64,000 nucleotides of DNA, taken from assembly GCA_963762635.1 (NCBI GenBank), contig CAVXLQ010000006.1, positions 124,001 through 188,000 of the forward strand, in the 5' to 3' direction. The first letter of the stretch is position 1, and each line of letters opens with the position of its first letter. Made by a program: the position numbers and the translations under genes. The DNA comes from Tenggerimyces sp963762635 (lineage in GTDB: Bacteria; Actinomycetota; Actinomycetes; Propionibacteriales; Actinopolymorphaceae). The notes under the pieces were generated by a model, which was given only the letters and a program-made list of their open reading frames with translations, ran no database searches and had not been told where the DNA came from. Below are positions 51,994 to 60,249 of this stretch, one piece after another.

Positions 51994-52878
51994 TCAGCGT
52001 AGGACCGGAGCCCCGGCCACGTCAGCGAGCCACTCCTGGGCGAGGTCGTCCAGGGTGCCGTCCTCCCGCAGCGCGTCGACGGCCTTGCTCACGCAGGTGG
52101 TGAGCGGCGAGTCCTTGTCGAGGACCAGGCCGAACTGCTCCGGCGTCCCCTGCCCCGTCTCGAACTGGCCGACGATCTTGCTGCCCTCGATCTCCGCGCC
52201 GGTCATGAAGAAGGCAGTCGGGAGGTCGACGACGAGACCGTCGATCTGGCCGTTCTGCAACGACTGCTTGGCGTTGTCGTTGTTGGGAAACACGCGCGGC
52301 TCGACGGTGGGCTTCACGATGTCGGTGATGACCGAGTAGCTCGTGGTGCTGACCTGGGCGCCGAGGCGGGCGTCCTTCAGGTCCGCGAGGCTCTTGGCGT
52401 TCGCGATCTTGCTGTCCGCCATCGCGATGACCGCCTGGCTGACGTCGTAGTACGGGCTGCTGAAGTCGACAGCCTTCTTGCGGTCCTCGGTGATGGAGAA
52501 CTCGTTGATGTCGAAGTCGAACGGCTTCGGGCCCGGCTGGATCGCGTTGTTGAACTTCACCCGCGCCCACGCCACGTCTGCCTGCTCGAAGCCCAGCTGC
52601 TTGGCGACCGCGTACGCGACGGCGCCCTCGAAGCCCTTGCCGGACTCGGGCTTGTCGTCTTGGAACCAGGGCTCGTAGGCGGGCTGGTCGGTGGCGATCG
52701 TCAGCTTGCCCTTCGTCCGTACGGGGAGACCCTCCTTCGCGCACGGGTCCGAGGACTCGGTGGGCGCGGTGGCCGAGGGCTGGTTGGTCGGCGCCGAGGT
52801 GGAGGAGTCCTCGGGAGCGCAGGCGGCGACGGCGGCGAGGGTGGCCGCGGCGAGGGCGAGAACGGTGGGGGCGCGCAT
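51994..52878 (-). CDS. Extracellular solute-binding lipoprotein, family 3
   Basis: The 294-residue protein has a lipoprotein signal peptide ending in the lipobox VAAC, then a Ser/Thr/Pro linker. The mature part matches family 3 amino-acid-binding proteins: KGKLTIATDQPAYEPW, FEGAVAYAVAKQLGF, FDFDINEFSITEDRKKAVDFSSPYYDVSQAVIA. It is first in the transporter operon. The likely substrate is a polar amino acid; which one cannot be read. Confidence 0.93.
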   Translation of the reverse strand: MRAPTVLALAAATLAAVAACAPEDSSTSAPTNQPSATAPTESSDPCAKEGLPVRTKGKLTIATDQPAYEPWFQDDKPESGKGFEGAVAYAVAKQLGFEQADVAWARVKFNNAIQPGPKPFDFDINEFSITEDRKKAVDFSSPYYDVSQAVIAMADSKIANAKSLADLKDARLGAQVSTTSYSVITDIVKPTVEPRVFPNNDNAKQSLQNGQIDGLVVDLPTAFFMTGAEIEGSKIVGQFETGQGTPEQFGLVLDKDSPLTTCVSKAVDALREDGTLDDLAQEWLADVAGAPVLR

Positions 52879-52993
52879 GCGGTGCTCCGGTGGACGAGGT
52901 GGCGCTGGCGAGGGTCAGGATACGGCCGGGTGATCTTGATCAGGGGGCCCTGTGGATGACGTCCGGCGTTAATCGTCGCACCGGTCTATGGTG

Positions 52994-53009
52994 TCGAACA
53001 CACGTTCGA
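52994..53009. promoter_or_regulatory. LexA (SOS) box
   Basis: TCGAACACACGTTCGA matches the actinobacterial/Bacillus SOS consensus TCGAAC-N4-GTTCGA at every conserved base. TATGGT just upstream (52987-52992) could be a -10 element, which would place the box at the transcript start, a usual place for LexA repression. It lies 38 bp before the ATG at 53032. Confidence 0.75.
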
Positions 53010-53031
53010 AGACGACATCTCGGGAGGAACC

Positions 53032-53340
53032 ATGATCACCTCGTTCTGGCAGCAACCTGCCTGGCCAGTTGGGGCTCGTTGCCAGAGTGTGACGAACGGC
53101 ACGCGCGGTCGTGCGTTCGTCACTGCTGGTTGGCGTTTACACAGGCCAGCGGCTCTTTCGGCGGCGATGGGGAATCGTTGCCAGGGCAAGCACTGGCCGG
53201 CAGCGGCCAGCGCGTTCGGAGAACCATCTCGAAATCGCGAGACCTCCCACACGCGTGAGAAGCGCCGACGTACGATGAAAAGAAGTAGACGTTGGAAAAG
53301 CGCCGCCACCCGGCGGACATCCCGCCCCGATGCGGCGTGA
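53032..53340 (+). CDS. Possible SOS-controlled small protein
   Basis: ATG 53032 is preceded by GGGAGG with good spacing and by a LexA box. The 102-residue frame begins MITSFWQQPAWPVGARCQSV and ends in a basic tail, overlapping the proposed korA start region. I do not recognise it. Third-position GC is lower than in neighbouring genes, so only the first part, or nothing, may be real coding sequence. Confidence 0.3.
   Translation: MITSFWQQPAWPVGARCQSVTNGTRGRAFVTAGWRLHRPAALSAAMGNRCQGKHWPAAASAFGEPSRNRETSHTREKRRRTMKRSRRWKSAATRRTSRPDAA
53089..53123. other. Stable inverted repeat
   Basis: GTGACGAAC at 53089-53097 pairs with GTTCGTCAC at 53115-53123, extended by GCACG/CGTGC with one bulged base, leaving a loop of about six bases. 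It lies inside the possible small gene between the LexA box and korA. It could be an RNA structure, attenuator or operator. Confidence 0.5.
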
Positions 53341-53356
53341 GGAGGTCGTCGCTCCG

Positions 53357-55267
53357 GTGACCAAGCAGGTGCTGCAGGTCGACCGTGTGATCATTCGCTT
53401 CGCCGGAGACTCCGGTGACGGAATGCAGTTGACCGGTGACCGATTCACCCAGGAGACGGCGGCCTTCGGCAACGACCTCTCCACTTTGCCCAACTTCCCG
53501 GCGGAGATCCGCGCACCGGCTGGCACCTTGCCGGGCGTCTCGTCCTTCCAGATCCACTTCGCCGACCACGACATCCTCACGCCTGGCGACGCGCCCGACG
53601 TGCTGGTCGTGATGAACCCGGCGGCGCTCAAGGCCAACCTCCCGGATCTGCCTCGCGGCGCGACGATCATCGCCGACAGCGACGAGTTCACCAAGCGCAA
53701 CCTCACGAAGGTGCGGTACGACGCCAACCCGCTCGAGGACGACTCGCTCGCGGCCTACCAGCTGCACTCGTTCGCGCTCACGTCGATGACGACCGAGGCG
53801 GTCAAGGAGTTCGGCCTGTCCCGCAAGGACGCGTCGCGAGCGAAGAACATGTACGCGCTCGGCATCGTGTCCTGGCTGTACAACCGGCCGACCGACTCGA
53901 CGCTGTCGTTCCTGAAGTCCAAGTTCGCGAAGGTGCCGGCGATCCGCGACGCCAACCTCGCGGCGTTCCGGGCCGGTTGGAACTTCGGCGAGACCGCCGA
54001 GGCGTTCGCGGTGTCGTACCAGGTCAAGCCGGCCGAGATGAAGGCGGGAACGTACCGCAACATTTCCGGCAACCTGGCGCTGGCGTACGGGCTGATCGCG
54101 GGCACGCAACGCGCTGGCCTGCCGCTGTTCCTGGGGTCGTACCCGATCACTCCGGCGAGCGACGTGCTGCACGAGCTGAGCAGGCACAAGTCGTTCGGTG
54201 TCACGACGTTCCAGGCCGAGGACGAGATCGCCGGCATCACCGCGGCGATCGGCGCCGCGTTCGGTGGTGCGGTAGGCGTGACGTCGACGTCCGGCCCGGG
54301 CATGGCGCTGAAGGCGGAGTCGATCGGCCTCGGCGTCTCGCTCGAGCTGCCGTTGGTGATCTGCGACATCCAGCGCGCGGGTCCGTCGACCGGTATGCCG
54401 ACGAAGACCGAGCAGGCCGACCTGCTGATGGCGATGTACGGACGCAACGGCGAGGCGCCGGTGCCGATCGTCGCGCCGCAGTCACCGGCCGACTGCTTCG
54501 ACGCGGCGATCGAGGCCGTGCGGATCGCGGTGACGTACCGGACGCCGGTGATCATGCTGTCCGACGGCTATCTGGCGAATGGCTCGGAGCCGTGGCGGAT
54601 CCCGAAGGTGGCGGAGCTGCCCGAGATCAAGGTCGAGTTCGCGACCGAGCCCAACCACGAGACCGAGTCCGGCGAGCGGGTGTTCTGGCCGTACAAGCGC
54701 GACCCGGAGACGCTGGCCCGGCCGTGGGCCGTGCCGGGCACCGCGGGTCTGGAGCACCGCATCGGCGGCATCGAGAAGGCCGACGGGCACGGCAGCATCT
54801 CCTACGACCCGGACAACCACGACCTGATGATCCGCACGCGTCAAGCCAAGATTGACGCAATCGCTCGGACCATTCCGCCCTTGGAGGTGGACGATCCGAC
54901 GAGCGACGCGCGGGTGCTCGTGCTGGGTTGGGGCTCGACGTACGGCCCGATCGGCGCGGCCTGCCGCGCGGTTCGGGAGCTCGGGACGCCGGTCGCGCAG
55001 GCACACCTGCGGCACCTCAACCCGCTGCCGCCGGACCTCGGCGAGGTCCTGAAGTCGTACGACCGCGTCCTGGTGCCGGAGATGAACCTCGGCCAGCTGT
55101 CCATGCTGCTGCGCGGCAAGTTCCTGGTCGACGTGGTCAGCTACAACCGGGTGCGGGGCATGCCGTTCACCAGCACCGAGCTGACGGCGGCGATCACCGA
55201 CCTGGTGGGCTCGCTGGAGGACGCCGACGAGTCGGCGCCCGCGGAGCAGGAGATGCGCGTTCGATGA
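53357..55267 (+). CDS. korA: 2-oxoacid:ferredoxin oxidoreductase, gamma-alpha fused subunit
   Basis: GTG 53357 is preceded by GAGGAGG at 53339-53345; the in-frame ATG 53330 is an alternative. About 636 residues. The first ~190 residues are the gamma domain (IIRFAGDSGDGMQLTGDRF, DVLVVMNPAALKANL). The alpha domain follows: ALAYGLIAGTQRAGLPLFLGSYPITPASDVLHEL, TTFQAEDEIAGI, TSTSGPGMALKAESIGL, VDIQRAGPSTGMPTK-like. The final ~110 residues are the ligand-handling C-terminus. With KorB it oxidises a 2-oxoacid, probably 2-oxoglutarate, and reduces ferredoxin. The stop overlaps korB in an ATGA junction. Confidence 0.93.
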   Translation: MTKQVLQVDRVIIRFAGDSGDGMQLTGDRFTQETAAFGNDLSTLPNFPAEIRAPAGTLPGVSSFQIHFADHDILTPGDAPDVLVVMNPAALKANLPDLPRGATIIADSDEFTKRNLTKVRYDANPLEDDSLAAYQLHSFALTSMTTEAVKEFGLSRKDASRAKNMYALGIVSWLYNRPTDSTLSFLKSKFAKVPAIRDANLAAFRAGWNFGETAEAFAVSYQVKPAEMKAGTYRNISGNLALAYGLIAGTQRAGLPLFLGSYPITPASDVLHELSRHKSFGVTTFQAEDEIAGITAAIGAAFGGAVGVTSTSGPGMALKAESIGLGVSLELPLVICDIQRAGPSTGMPTKTEQADLLMAMYGRNGEAPVPIVAPQSPADCFDAAIEAVRIAVTYRTPVIMLSDGYLANGSEPWRIPKVAELPEIKVEFATEPNHETESGERVFWPYKRDPETLARPWAVPGTAGLEHRIGGIEKADGHGSISYDPDNHDLMIRTRQAKIDAIARTIPPLEVDDPTSDARVLVLGWGSTYGPIGAACRAVRELGTPVAQAHLRHLNPLPPDLGEVLKSYDRVLVPEMNLGQLSMLLRGKFLVDVVSYNRVRGMPFTSTELTAAITDLVGSLEDADESAPAEQEMRVR

Positions 55268-56331
55268 CCGACACTGTCAATCTCGGCTTGCCTTCGCTCT
55301 CGGGCGTACCGAAGGCGGATGCCCCGCAGACGCGGAAGGACTTCACCTCCGACCAGGAGGTGCGTTGGTGCCCCGGTTGCGGCGACTACGCGATCCTGGC
55401 CGCGATGCAGGGATTCCTGCCGGAGCTGGGAGTGCGGCGCGAGAACGTCGTGTTCGTGTCGGGCATCGGCTGCTCCTCGCGCTTCCCGTACTATCTGAAC
55501 ACGTACGGCGTGCACGGCATCCACGGTCGCGCGCCGGCGATCGCGACCGGTCTCGCGACCTCGCGGCCGGACCTGTCGGTCTGGGTGATCACCGGTGACG
55601 GCGACGGCCTGTCGATCGGCGGCAACCACCTGATCCACGCGCTGCGGCGCAACGTGAACCTGAAGATCCTGCTGTTCAACAACCGGATCTACGGGCTGAC
55701 GAAGGGCCAGTACTCGCCGACGTCCGAGCTCGGCAAGGTCACCAAGTCGACGCCGTTCGGTTCGCTGGACGCGCCGTTCAACCCCGTGTCGCTGGCGCTG
55801 GGCGCCGAGGCGACGTTCGTGGCGCGGACGTTCGACACCGACCGCCAGCACCTCACCTCGGTGCTGCGCGCAGCCGTCTCCCACCGCGGCGCCGCACTGG
55901 TGGAGATCTACCAGAACTGCAACATCTACAACGACGGCGCCTTCGACCTGCTGAAGGACCGGGACAGCTCCGCCGAGGCCGTCATCCGCCTCACCCACGG
56001 CGAGCCCATCCGCTTCGGCGCCTCCAACGAGCACGGTGTCGTCCGCGACCCGGCGTCCGGCGCCCTCCGCGTGGCCGAGATCGCCGAAGCCGACGAAGAC
56101 GCGGTCCTCACCCACGACGCCTACGCCGACGATCCCACCACGGCCTTCGGCCTGTCTCGTCTGTCGGACCCGCAGACCCTGAACCGCACGCCAGTAGGCA
56201 TCTTCCGGCAGGTCGACCGCCCCACGTACGACGACCTCGCGCGCGACCAACTCGAGCAAGCCACCGCCAAGTCAGGCCCCGGCGACCTCGGCGCCCTGCT
56301 TAGCGGTTCGGACACCTGGACCGTGAACTAA
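55264..56331 (+). CDS. korB: 2-oxoacid:ferredoxin oxidoreductase, beta subunit
   Basis: The 355-residue subunit binds thiamine diphosphate and an iron-sulfur cluster. Evidence is RWCPGCGDYAIL (two cluster Cys), VSGIGCSSRFPYY (third Cys), GDGDGLSIGGNH with NNRIYGLTKGQYSPTS (ThDP/Mg site), and IYQNCNIYND (fourth Cys). It is coupled to korA. Actinobacteria use this enzyme as an oxygen-tolerant substitute or partner for 2-oxoglutarate dehydrogenase. The product, reduced ferredoxin, could feed the complex I-like cluster nearby (inference). Confidence 0.94.
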   Translation: MTDTVNLGLPSLSGVPKADAPQTRKDFTSDQEVRWCPGCGDYAILAAMQGFLPELGVRRENVVFVSGIGCSSRFPYYLNTYGVHGIHGRAPAIATGLATSRPDLSVWVITGDGDGLSIGGNHLIHALRRNVNLKILLFNNRIYGLTKGQYSPTSELGKVTKSTPFGSLDAPFNPVSLALGAEATFVARTFDTDRQHLTSVLRAAVSHRGAALVEIYQNCNIYNDGAFDLLKDRDSSAEAVIRLTHGEPIRFGASNEHGVVRDPASGALRVAEIAEADEDAVLTHDAYADDPTTAFGLSRLSDPQTLNRTPVGIFRQVDRPTYDDLARDQLEQATAKSGPGDLGALLSGSDTWTVN

Positions 56332-56377
56332 CAAACCTCGATCGCGAGCCGGGCACGGGCTCCGACCTGCCAGGAGG

Positions 56378-57097
56378 ATGCCTGCCGTGGATCACGATGA
56401 GCTGGTTCGGCGGTTCGGTGCGCTGACGACGCCGCATGTGGCTGATGGGTGTGTGCGGGCTTCGGTGGCGGTGCGGTGTGGGCCGGCGGGGCTTCGGCCG
56501 GTGTCCGAGGGGGACACGCTCGTCGGGCGGGTGTTGCCGGCTCGGCATGCGGGGAGTGTGGACGTCTTCTTGGAGGCGTTCGAGTCCGCCGAGCCCGGCG
56601 ACGTGTTGGTGGCGGACAACAACGGTCGGACCGACGAGGCCTGTGTCGGGGACCTCGTCGTCGCCGAGGCGCAGGCGGCAGGCGTGTCCGGGGTGTTGAT
56701 CTGGGGACGGCACCGCGACACCGCTGACGTTCGGGCGATCGGGCTGCCGGTGTTCAGCCTTGGCGCCTTGCCCACCGGGCCGCTGCGCCTCGATCCGCGG
56801 GCGGGCGACGCGCTCGAGGCGGCCACGGTGGGCGAGTGGACGGTGGGCCGCGACGACCTGGTCTTCGCCGACGAGGATGGCGCGCTGTTCGTTCCCGCCG
56901 ATCGGGCCGCCGACGTTCTCGGGTTCGCCGAGACCATCCGCGACACCGAGCGGCGGCAGGCGGAACGGATTCGCGGCGGTCAGGCGACGTTGCGCGAGCA
57001 GGTGCGGTTCGCCGAGTTTCTCGAACGCCGTAAGACGATTCCCGACCTCACGCTCCGCCAGCATCTGCTCGACGTTGGCGGAGCGGTCGAGGTCTAG
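56378..57097 (+). CDS. RraA-like / HMG-aldolase family protein
   Basis: The 239-residue protein has the RraA fold: TTPHVADGCVR at the start, GDVLVADNNGRTDEACVGDLVVAEAQAAGVSGVLIWGRHRDTADVRAIGLPVFS. In the aldolase branch the RD pair and a preceding Asp bind metal and oxaloacetate or HMG; here the RD pair (GRHRD) is present. A ~60-residue C-terminal helical extension is added. An AGGAGG ribosome site lies upstream. It could be an aldolase/decarboxylase rather than an RNase E inhibitor. Confidence 0.8.
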   Translation: MPAVDHDELVRRFGALTTPHVADGCVRASVAVRCGPAGLRPVSEGDTLVGRVLPARHAGSVDVFLEAFESAEPGDVLVADNNGRTDEACVGDLVVAEAQAAGVSGVLIWGRHRDTADVRAIGLPVFSLGALPTGPLRLDPRAGDALEAATVGEWTVGRDDLVFADEDGALFVPADRAADVLGFAETIRDTERRQAERIRGGQATLREQVRFAEFLERRKTIPDLTLRQHLLDVGGAVEV

Positions 57098-58500
57098 GAC
57101 ACCAGCCGCAGGTACGCGTCCACCTCGGCCGCATCAGAGGCGACCAGCCCGACGTAGCCGTCCGGCCGCACCAGCACGATCGGCGCCTCGTAGACGTCGG
57201 TCACGTACGCCCGCACGCCGGGCCGCTCCGACACCGGCGCGTGGGTCAGGAGCGTCCACTCCCCACCGCGGAACAGGTCGAACAGCCGACCCTCCGCGCA
57301 CACCCCGTCCGGCGCCCGGTCGCCCGCACGCAGCGAGCCCACCTCGACGGCGTCGCGTGACAGCGGCCCGCCGCGGTACGACACATCGAGCTGCCTCGTC
57401 TCCTCGCCACGCTCGTGCGCGTCCGCGGCGCCGTCGGTGTACTTCTTCAGCAGCGCCGCGCTGATCCCGAGCACGCGCGCGGCGTTCGGCAGCCGTTCGC
57501 CCTCATAGGTCGACAGCAGCGAGACCGGCGCACCAGCCACCACCGCGGCGAGCTTCCAGCCGAGGTTGAAGCCGTCCTCCACACCGGTGTTGAGACCCTG
57601 CCCACCGGTCGGCGGATGCACGTGAGCCGCATCGCCGGCGAGGAACACGCGGCCGACGTTGAAGTGCTCGGCCATCCGCACGTTCGGACGACAAACCGAC
57701 AACCAGGTAAGGTTTTCCAGCCGCAGATCGGTGCGACCGGAGTACTTGTCAAGTCGCTCTTGCAGGTACGCGAGATCCGGCTCCCCGATCTCCTCGGTCA
57801 GCGGTGTCGCGTACACGAACGAGGCCTCGCCCTTGCCAGCCAGCGGGGTCAGCCCGACACCGACCTGCGCGCCCGACCCGTCGCCGTACCAGTGCCCGAC
57901 GGTGTGGTCGAGCCCGGGAATGTCGACGTCGGCCAGCACCACGCGGATCGAGTCGTCGGTCTCGCCGAGGAACCCGACGTCGAGCCCCTTGCGCACGACC
58001 GACCGGCCGCCGTCGGCGCCGACGAGGTAGCTCGCGCGGAGCCGCTCGACCTCACCATCGCGCGACACGTTCACGGTGACGGCCTCGGCGTCCTGCGAGA
58101 ACGACACCAGCTCGGTCCCGAGCTCGACCACGCCGCCGAGCTCGAGAAGCCGCTCGCGGAGGATCTCCTCGGTGCGGTCCTGCCGGACGAGGCAGGGGTT
58201 CGGGTACGGCACCTCGGCGGTCGGCTCGAGCCGCTCGTACTGGCCGACCTCGCCGACGAAGGTCCCGTCCTGGTACGCGCGCATCGCCGGCGGCAGCTGC
58301 CCGGACTCGAGGATCCGGTCGAGCACGCCGAGCCGTTCGAACACCTCCAGCGTCCGCGGCTGCAGCCCGTCGCCGCGCGAGCCCACCGCGTACGAGGTCG
58401 CCCGGTCGACGATCCTGAACGGCACCCCGCGCCGCGCCAGCTCGATCGCCACCGTGAGCCCGGTCGGGCCCGCCCCCGCGATCAGCACTGGGTCGGTCAT
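57094..58500 (-). CDS. FAD-dependent monooxygenase (PheA/TfdB, Rox-like)
   Basis: The 468-residue flavoprotein has all three family motifs: GAGPTGLTVAIELARRG (FAD P-loop), LVGADGGRSVVRKGL (DG motif) and RVFLAGDAAHVHPPTGGQGLNTGVEDGFNLGWKLAAV (GD motif). The C-terminal thioredoxin-like domain ends in IVLVRPDGYVGLVASD. Related enzymes hydroxylate aromatic polyketides, phenols or rifamycins. A divergent TetR gene with two palindromic operators controls it. A role in inactivating an antibiotic or plant aromatic is plausible. Substrate unknown. Confidence 0.92.
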   Translation of the reverse strand: MTDPVLIAGAGPTGLTVAIELARRGVPFRIVDRATSYAVGSRGDGLQPRTLEVFERLGVLDRILESGQLPPAMRAYQDGTFVGEVGQYERLEPTAEVPYPNPCLVRQDRTEEILRERLLELGGVVELGTELVSFSQDAEAVTVNVSRDGEVERLRASYLVGADGGRSVVRKGLDVGFLGETDDSIRVVLADVDIPGLDHTVGHWYGDGSGAQVGVGLTPLAGKGEASFVYATPLTEEIGEPDLAYLQERLDKYSGRTDLRLENLTWLSVCRPNVRMAEHFNVGRVFLAGDAAHVHPPTGGQGLNTGVEDGFNLGWKLAAVVAGAPVSLLSTYEGERLPNAARVLGISAALLKKYTDGAADAHERGEETRQLDVSYRGGPLSRDAVEVGSLRAGDRAPDGVCAEGRLFDLFRGGEWTLLTHAPVSERPGVRAYVTDVYEAPIVLVRPDGYVGLVASDAAEVDAYLRLVS

Positions 58501-58510
58501 GATCCCCTCC

Positions 58511-58523
58511 TTAACAGCGTTAA
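58511..58523. promoter_or_regulatory. TetR operator O1
   Basis: TTAAC-AGC-GTTAA, a 13-bp inverted repeat immediately upstream of the monooxygenase start (58500). It shares its arms with O2 35 bp away, so both likely bind the adjacent TetR protein. Confidence 0.75.
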
Positions 58524-58543
58524 ATCCAACGGTGTTCAGATTG

Positions 58544-58560
58544 CCTTAACGCTGTTAAGG
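58544..58560. promoter_or_regulatory. TetR operator O2
   Basis: CCTTAAC-GCT-GTTAAGG, a 17-bp inverted repeat 37 bp before the TetR start. Arms are identical to O1 plus two further pairs; the 3-base spacers (AGC, GCT) are reverse complements. Confidence 0.8.
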
Positions 58561-58597
58561 TGTCAACCAGCGGAATGCAAAGGAGAAGGAAAGGCCG

Positions 58598-59248
58598 ATG
58601 GCGCTGACCAGACAGAGCGTGGTGCGGGCCGCGCTGGAGTTGCTCGACGAGGTCGGCCTCGACGGCCTGACGCTGCGCAAGCTCGCCGCGAAGCTGGACG
58701 TCCAGGCACCGGCGCTGTACTGGCACTTCGCCAACAAGCAAGCCCTACTGGACGAGATGGCCACCACGATGCTCGCCGACAACGTGCGGGCGATGGCACC
58801 CCAGCGGGACGAGCAGAGTTGGCAGGACTGGGCGCGCGCGTACGGCAGCAGTTACCGCCGCATGCTGCTCGAGCATCGCGACGGGGCGAAGATGTTCAGC
58901 GGGACGTACCTCACCGACCGATCGCTCTACGAGCCGATGGAAACGGTCATGGGGCTGTTCGCGCAGGTCGCCGGCTCGCTCGAGGAGGCGGTGATCGGAC
59001 TGACGACGATCAACTCGTACGTGGTGGGCTTCGTGATCGAGGAGCAGGCCGTTTTTCCGAGCCCGAAGGACCGAGCCGAGCGAAACGACCAGTACGACCC
59101 CGCCGAACGAGCCCGCCGCGTCGGCGACGACCTCCCGCTGACCCAGGCCGCCGGCGAGCACATGTTCGCCGACCACGACACCCGCTTCAGCCGTGGCCTC
59201 GAGCTGATCATCCGCGGCATGCAGGCCACCTACGAGGAAGCCCCTTGA
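58598..59248 (+). CDS. TetR family regulator, tetracycline-repressor-like C-terminus
   Basis: The 216-residue protein has the N-terminal helix-turn-helix of the class TetR(B)-like branch (RQSVVRAALELLDEVGLDGLTLRKLAAKLDVQAPALYWHF). The C-terminal domain includes LTTINSYVVGFVIEEQA, typical of TetR_C ligand-binding domains. It is divergent from the FAD monooxygenase and probably represses it through the two palindromes at 58511-58560. The inducer could be the monooxygenase substrate. The ribosome site is GGAGAAGG. Confidence 0.94.
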   Translation: MALTRQSVVRAALELLDEVGLDGLTLRKLAAKLDVQAPALYWHFANKQALLDEMATTMLADNVRAMAPQRDEQSWQDWARAYGSSYRRMLLEHRDGAKMFSGTYLTDRSLYEPMETVMGLFAQVAGSLEEAVIGLTTINSYVVGFVIEEQAVFPSPKDRAERNDQYDPAERARRVGDDLPLTQAAGEHMFADHDTRFSRGLELIIRGMQATYEEAP

Positions 59249-59298
59249 GCGTCGCGACCGATTCATCTGATGACCGGACGATGCCGTAACCTGGCGCC

Positions 59299-60249
59299 AT
59301 GGCGGGTGGTCGGGTGATGGGTGAGGGCCAGCGCGGGATCGTCTTCGGCGTCGGCGCCTACGCCGCCTGGGGGCTGTTCCCGCTCTACTGGACGCTCCTA
59401 GAGCCAGCTTCCGCGTTCGAGATCCTCGCCCACCGCATCGTCTGGTCCCTGGTCTTCGTCGCCGGACTGCTCCTCGTCACCAGGCGCAACGGCTGGTGGA
59501 CGGCCATGCGGGCAAGGCCGCGCACCGTCGTGTACCTCACGATCGCGGCCGTGGTCATCGCGGTCAACTGGTTCGTCTACATCTGGGCTGTCAACCACGG
59601 CAACGTCGTGCAGACGAGCCTCGGCTACTACATCAACCCGCTCGTCACCGTCCTGCTCGGCGTCTTCCTCCTGCGCGAACGCCTCAACAGGACCCAGTGG
59701 GTCGCGATGGCCGTCGCCGGCGCCGCGGTCGTGCTGCTGACCGTCGACTACGGCAAGCCGCCGTGGATCTCGTTCTGCCTCGCGATCAGCTTCGCGATCT
59801 ACGCACTCTGCAAGAAGAAGGCCAACGCCGCGGCGGTCGAGAGCCTCACGGTCGAGACCGCCGTCCTCATGCCGGTAGCGCTCGGCTACATCGTCTTCCT
59901 GCACGCCACCGACCAAGCGACCTTCGGCCACCACGGCATCGGCAAGGCCCTGCTGCTCATGTCCGCGGGCGTCATCACCGCGATCCCGCTCCTGCTGTTC
60001 GCCGGCGCCGCGACGAGAACGAGCATGGTCACGCTCGGCCTGCTGCAGTACCTCGCCCCGACGATCCAGCTCGTCATCGGCGTCGGCCTCTTCCACGAGC
60101 CGATGCCACCCACGCGGCTGGCCGGCTTCGCGATCGTCTGGCTGGCGCTCGCGATCTTCACCTGGGACGGCTTGGCTCGCCGGCGGGCTTCAAGGCGAGC
60201 ACTTGCCGGGCCATCGTCAGGAACAGCTCCCGTCGTCGAGCAAGGGTGA
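59299..60249 (+). CDS. rarD: RarD-type EamA family transporter
   Basis: The 316-residue membrane protein has ten predicted helices and the RarD signature at the start (GAYAAWGLFPLYWTLLEPASAFEILAHRIVWSLVF) and NWFVYIWAVNHGNVVQTSLGYYINPLVTVLLGVFLLRERL. The protein is named for chloramphenicol sensitivity in E. coli; its natural substrate is not known. The 3' end overlaps the convergent nucleotidyltransferase-like gene by 92 bp. Confidence 0.93.
   Translation: MAGGRVMGEGQRGIVFGVGAYAAWGLFPLYWTLLEPASAFEILAHRIVWSLVFVAGLLLVTRRNGWWTAMRARPRTVVYLTIAAVVIAVNWFVYIWAVNHGNVVQTSLGYYINPLVTVLLGVFLLRERLNRTQWVAMAVAGAAVVLLTVDYGKPPWISFCLAISFAIYALCKKKANAAAVESLTVETAVLMPVALGYIVFLHATDQATFGHHGIGKALLLMSAGVITAIPLLLFAGAATRTSMVTLGLLQYLAPTIQLVIGVGLFHEPMPPTRLAGFAIVWLALAIFTWDGLARRRASRRALAGPSSGTAPVVEQG

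Larger units (their letters stand above)
52879..53329. other. 450-bp region with SOS box, hairpin and possible small gene
   Basis: This gap between the binding-protein start and korA has lower GC than its neighbours. It holds a perfect LexA-type box, a strong ribosome site with an ATG, and a stable hairpin, all listed separately. No conserved protein family is evident. The promoters of the ABC operon (minus) and of korA (plus) must also lie here or close by. Confidence 0.6.
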
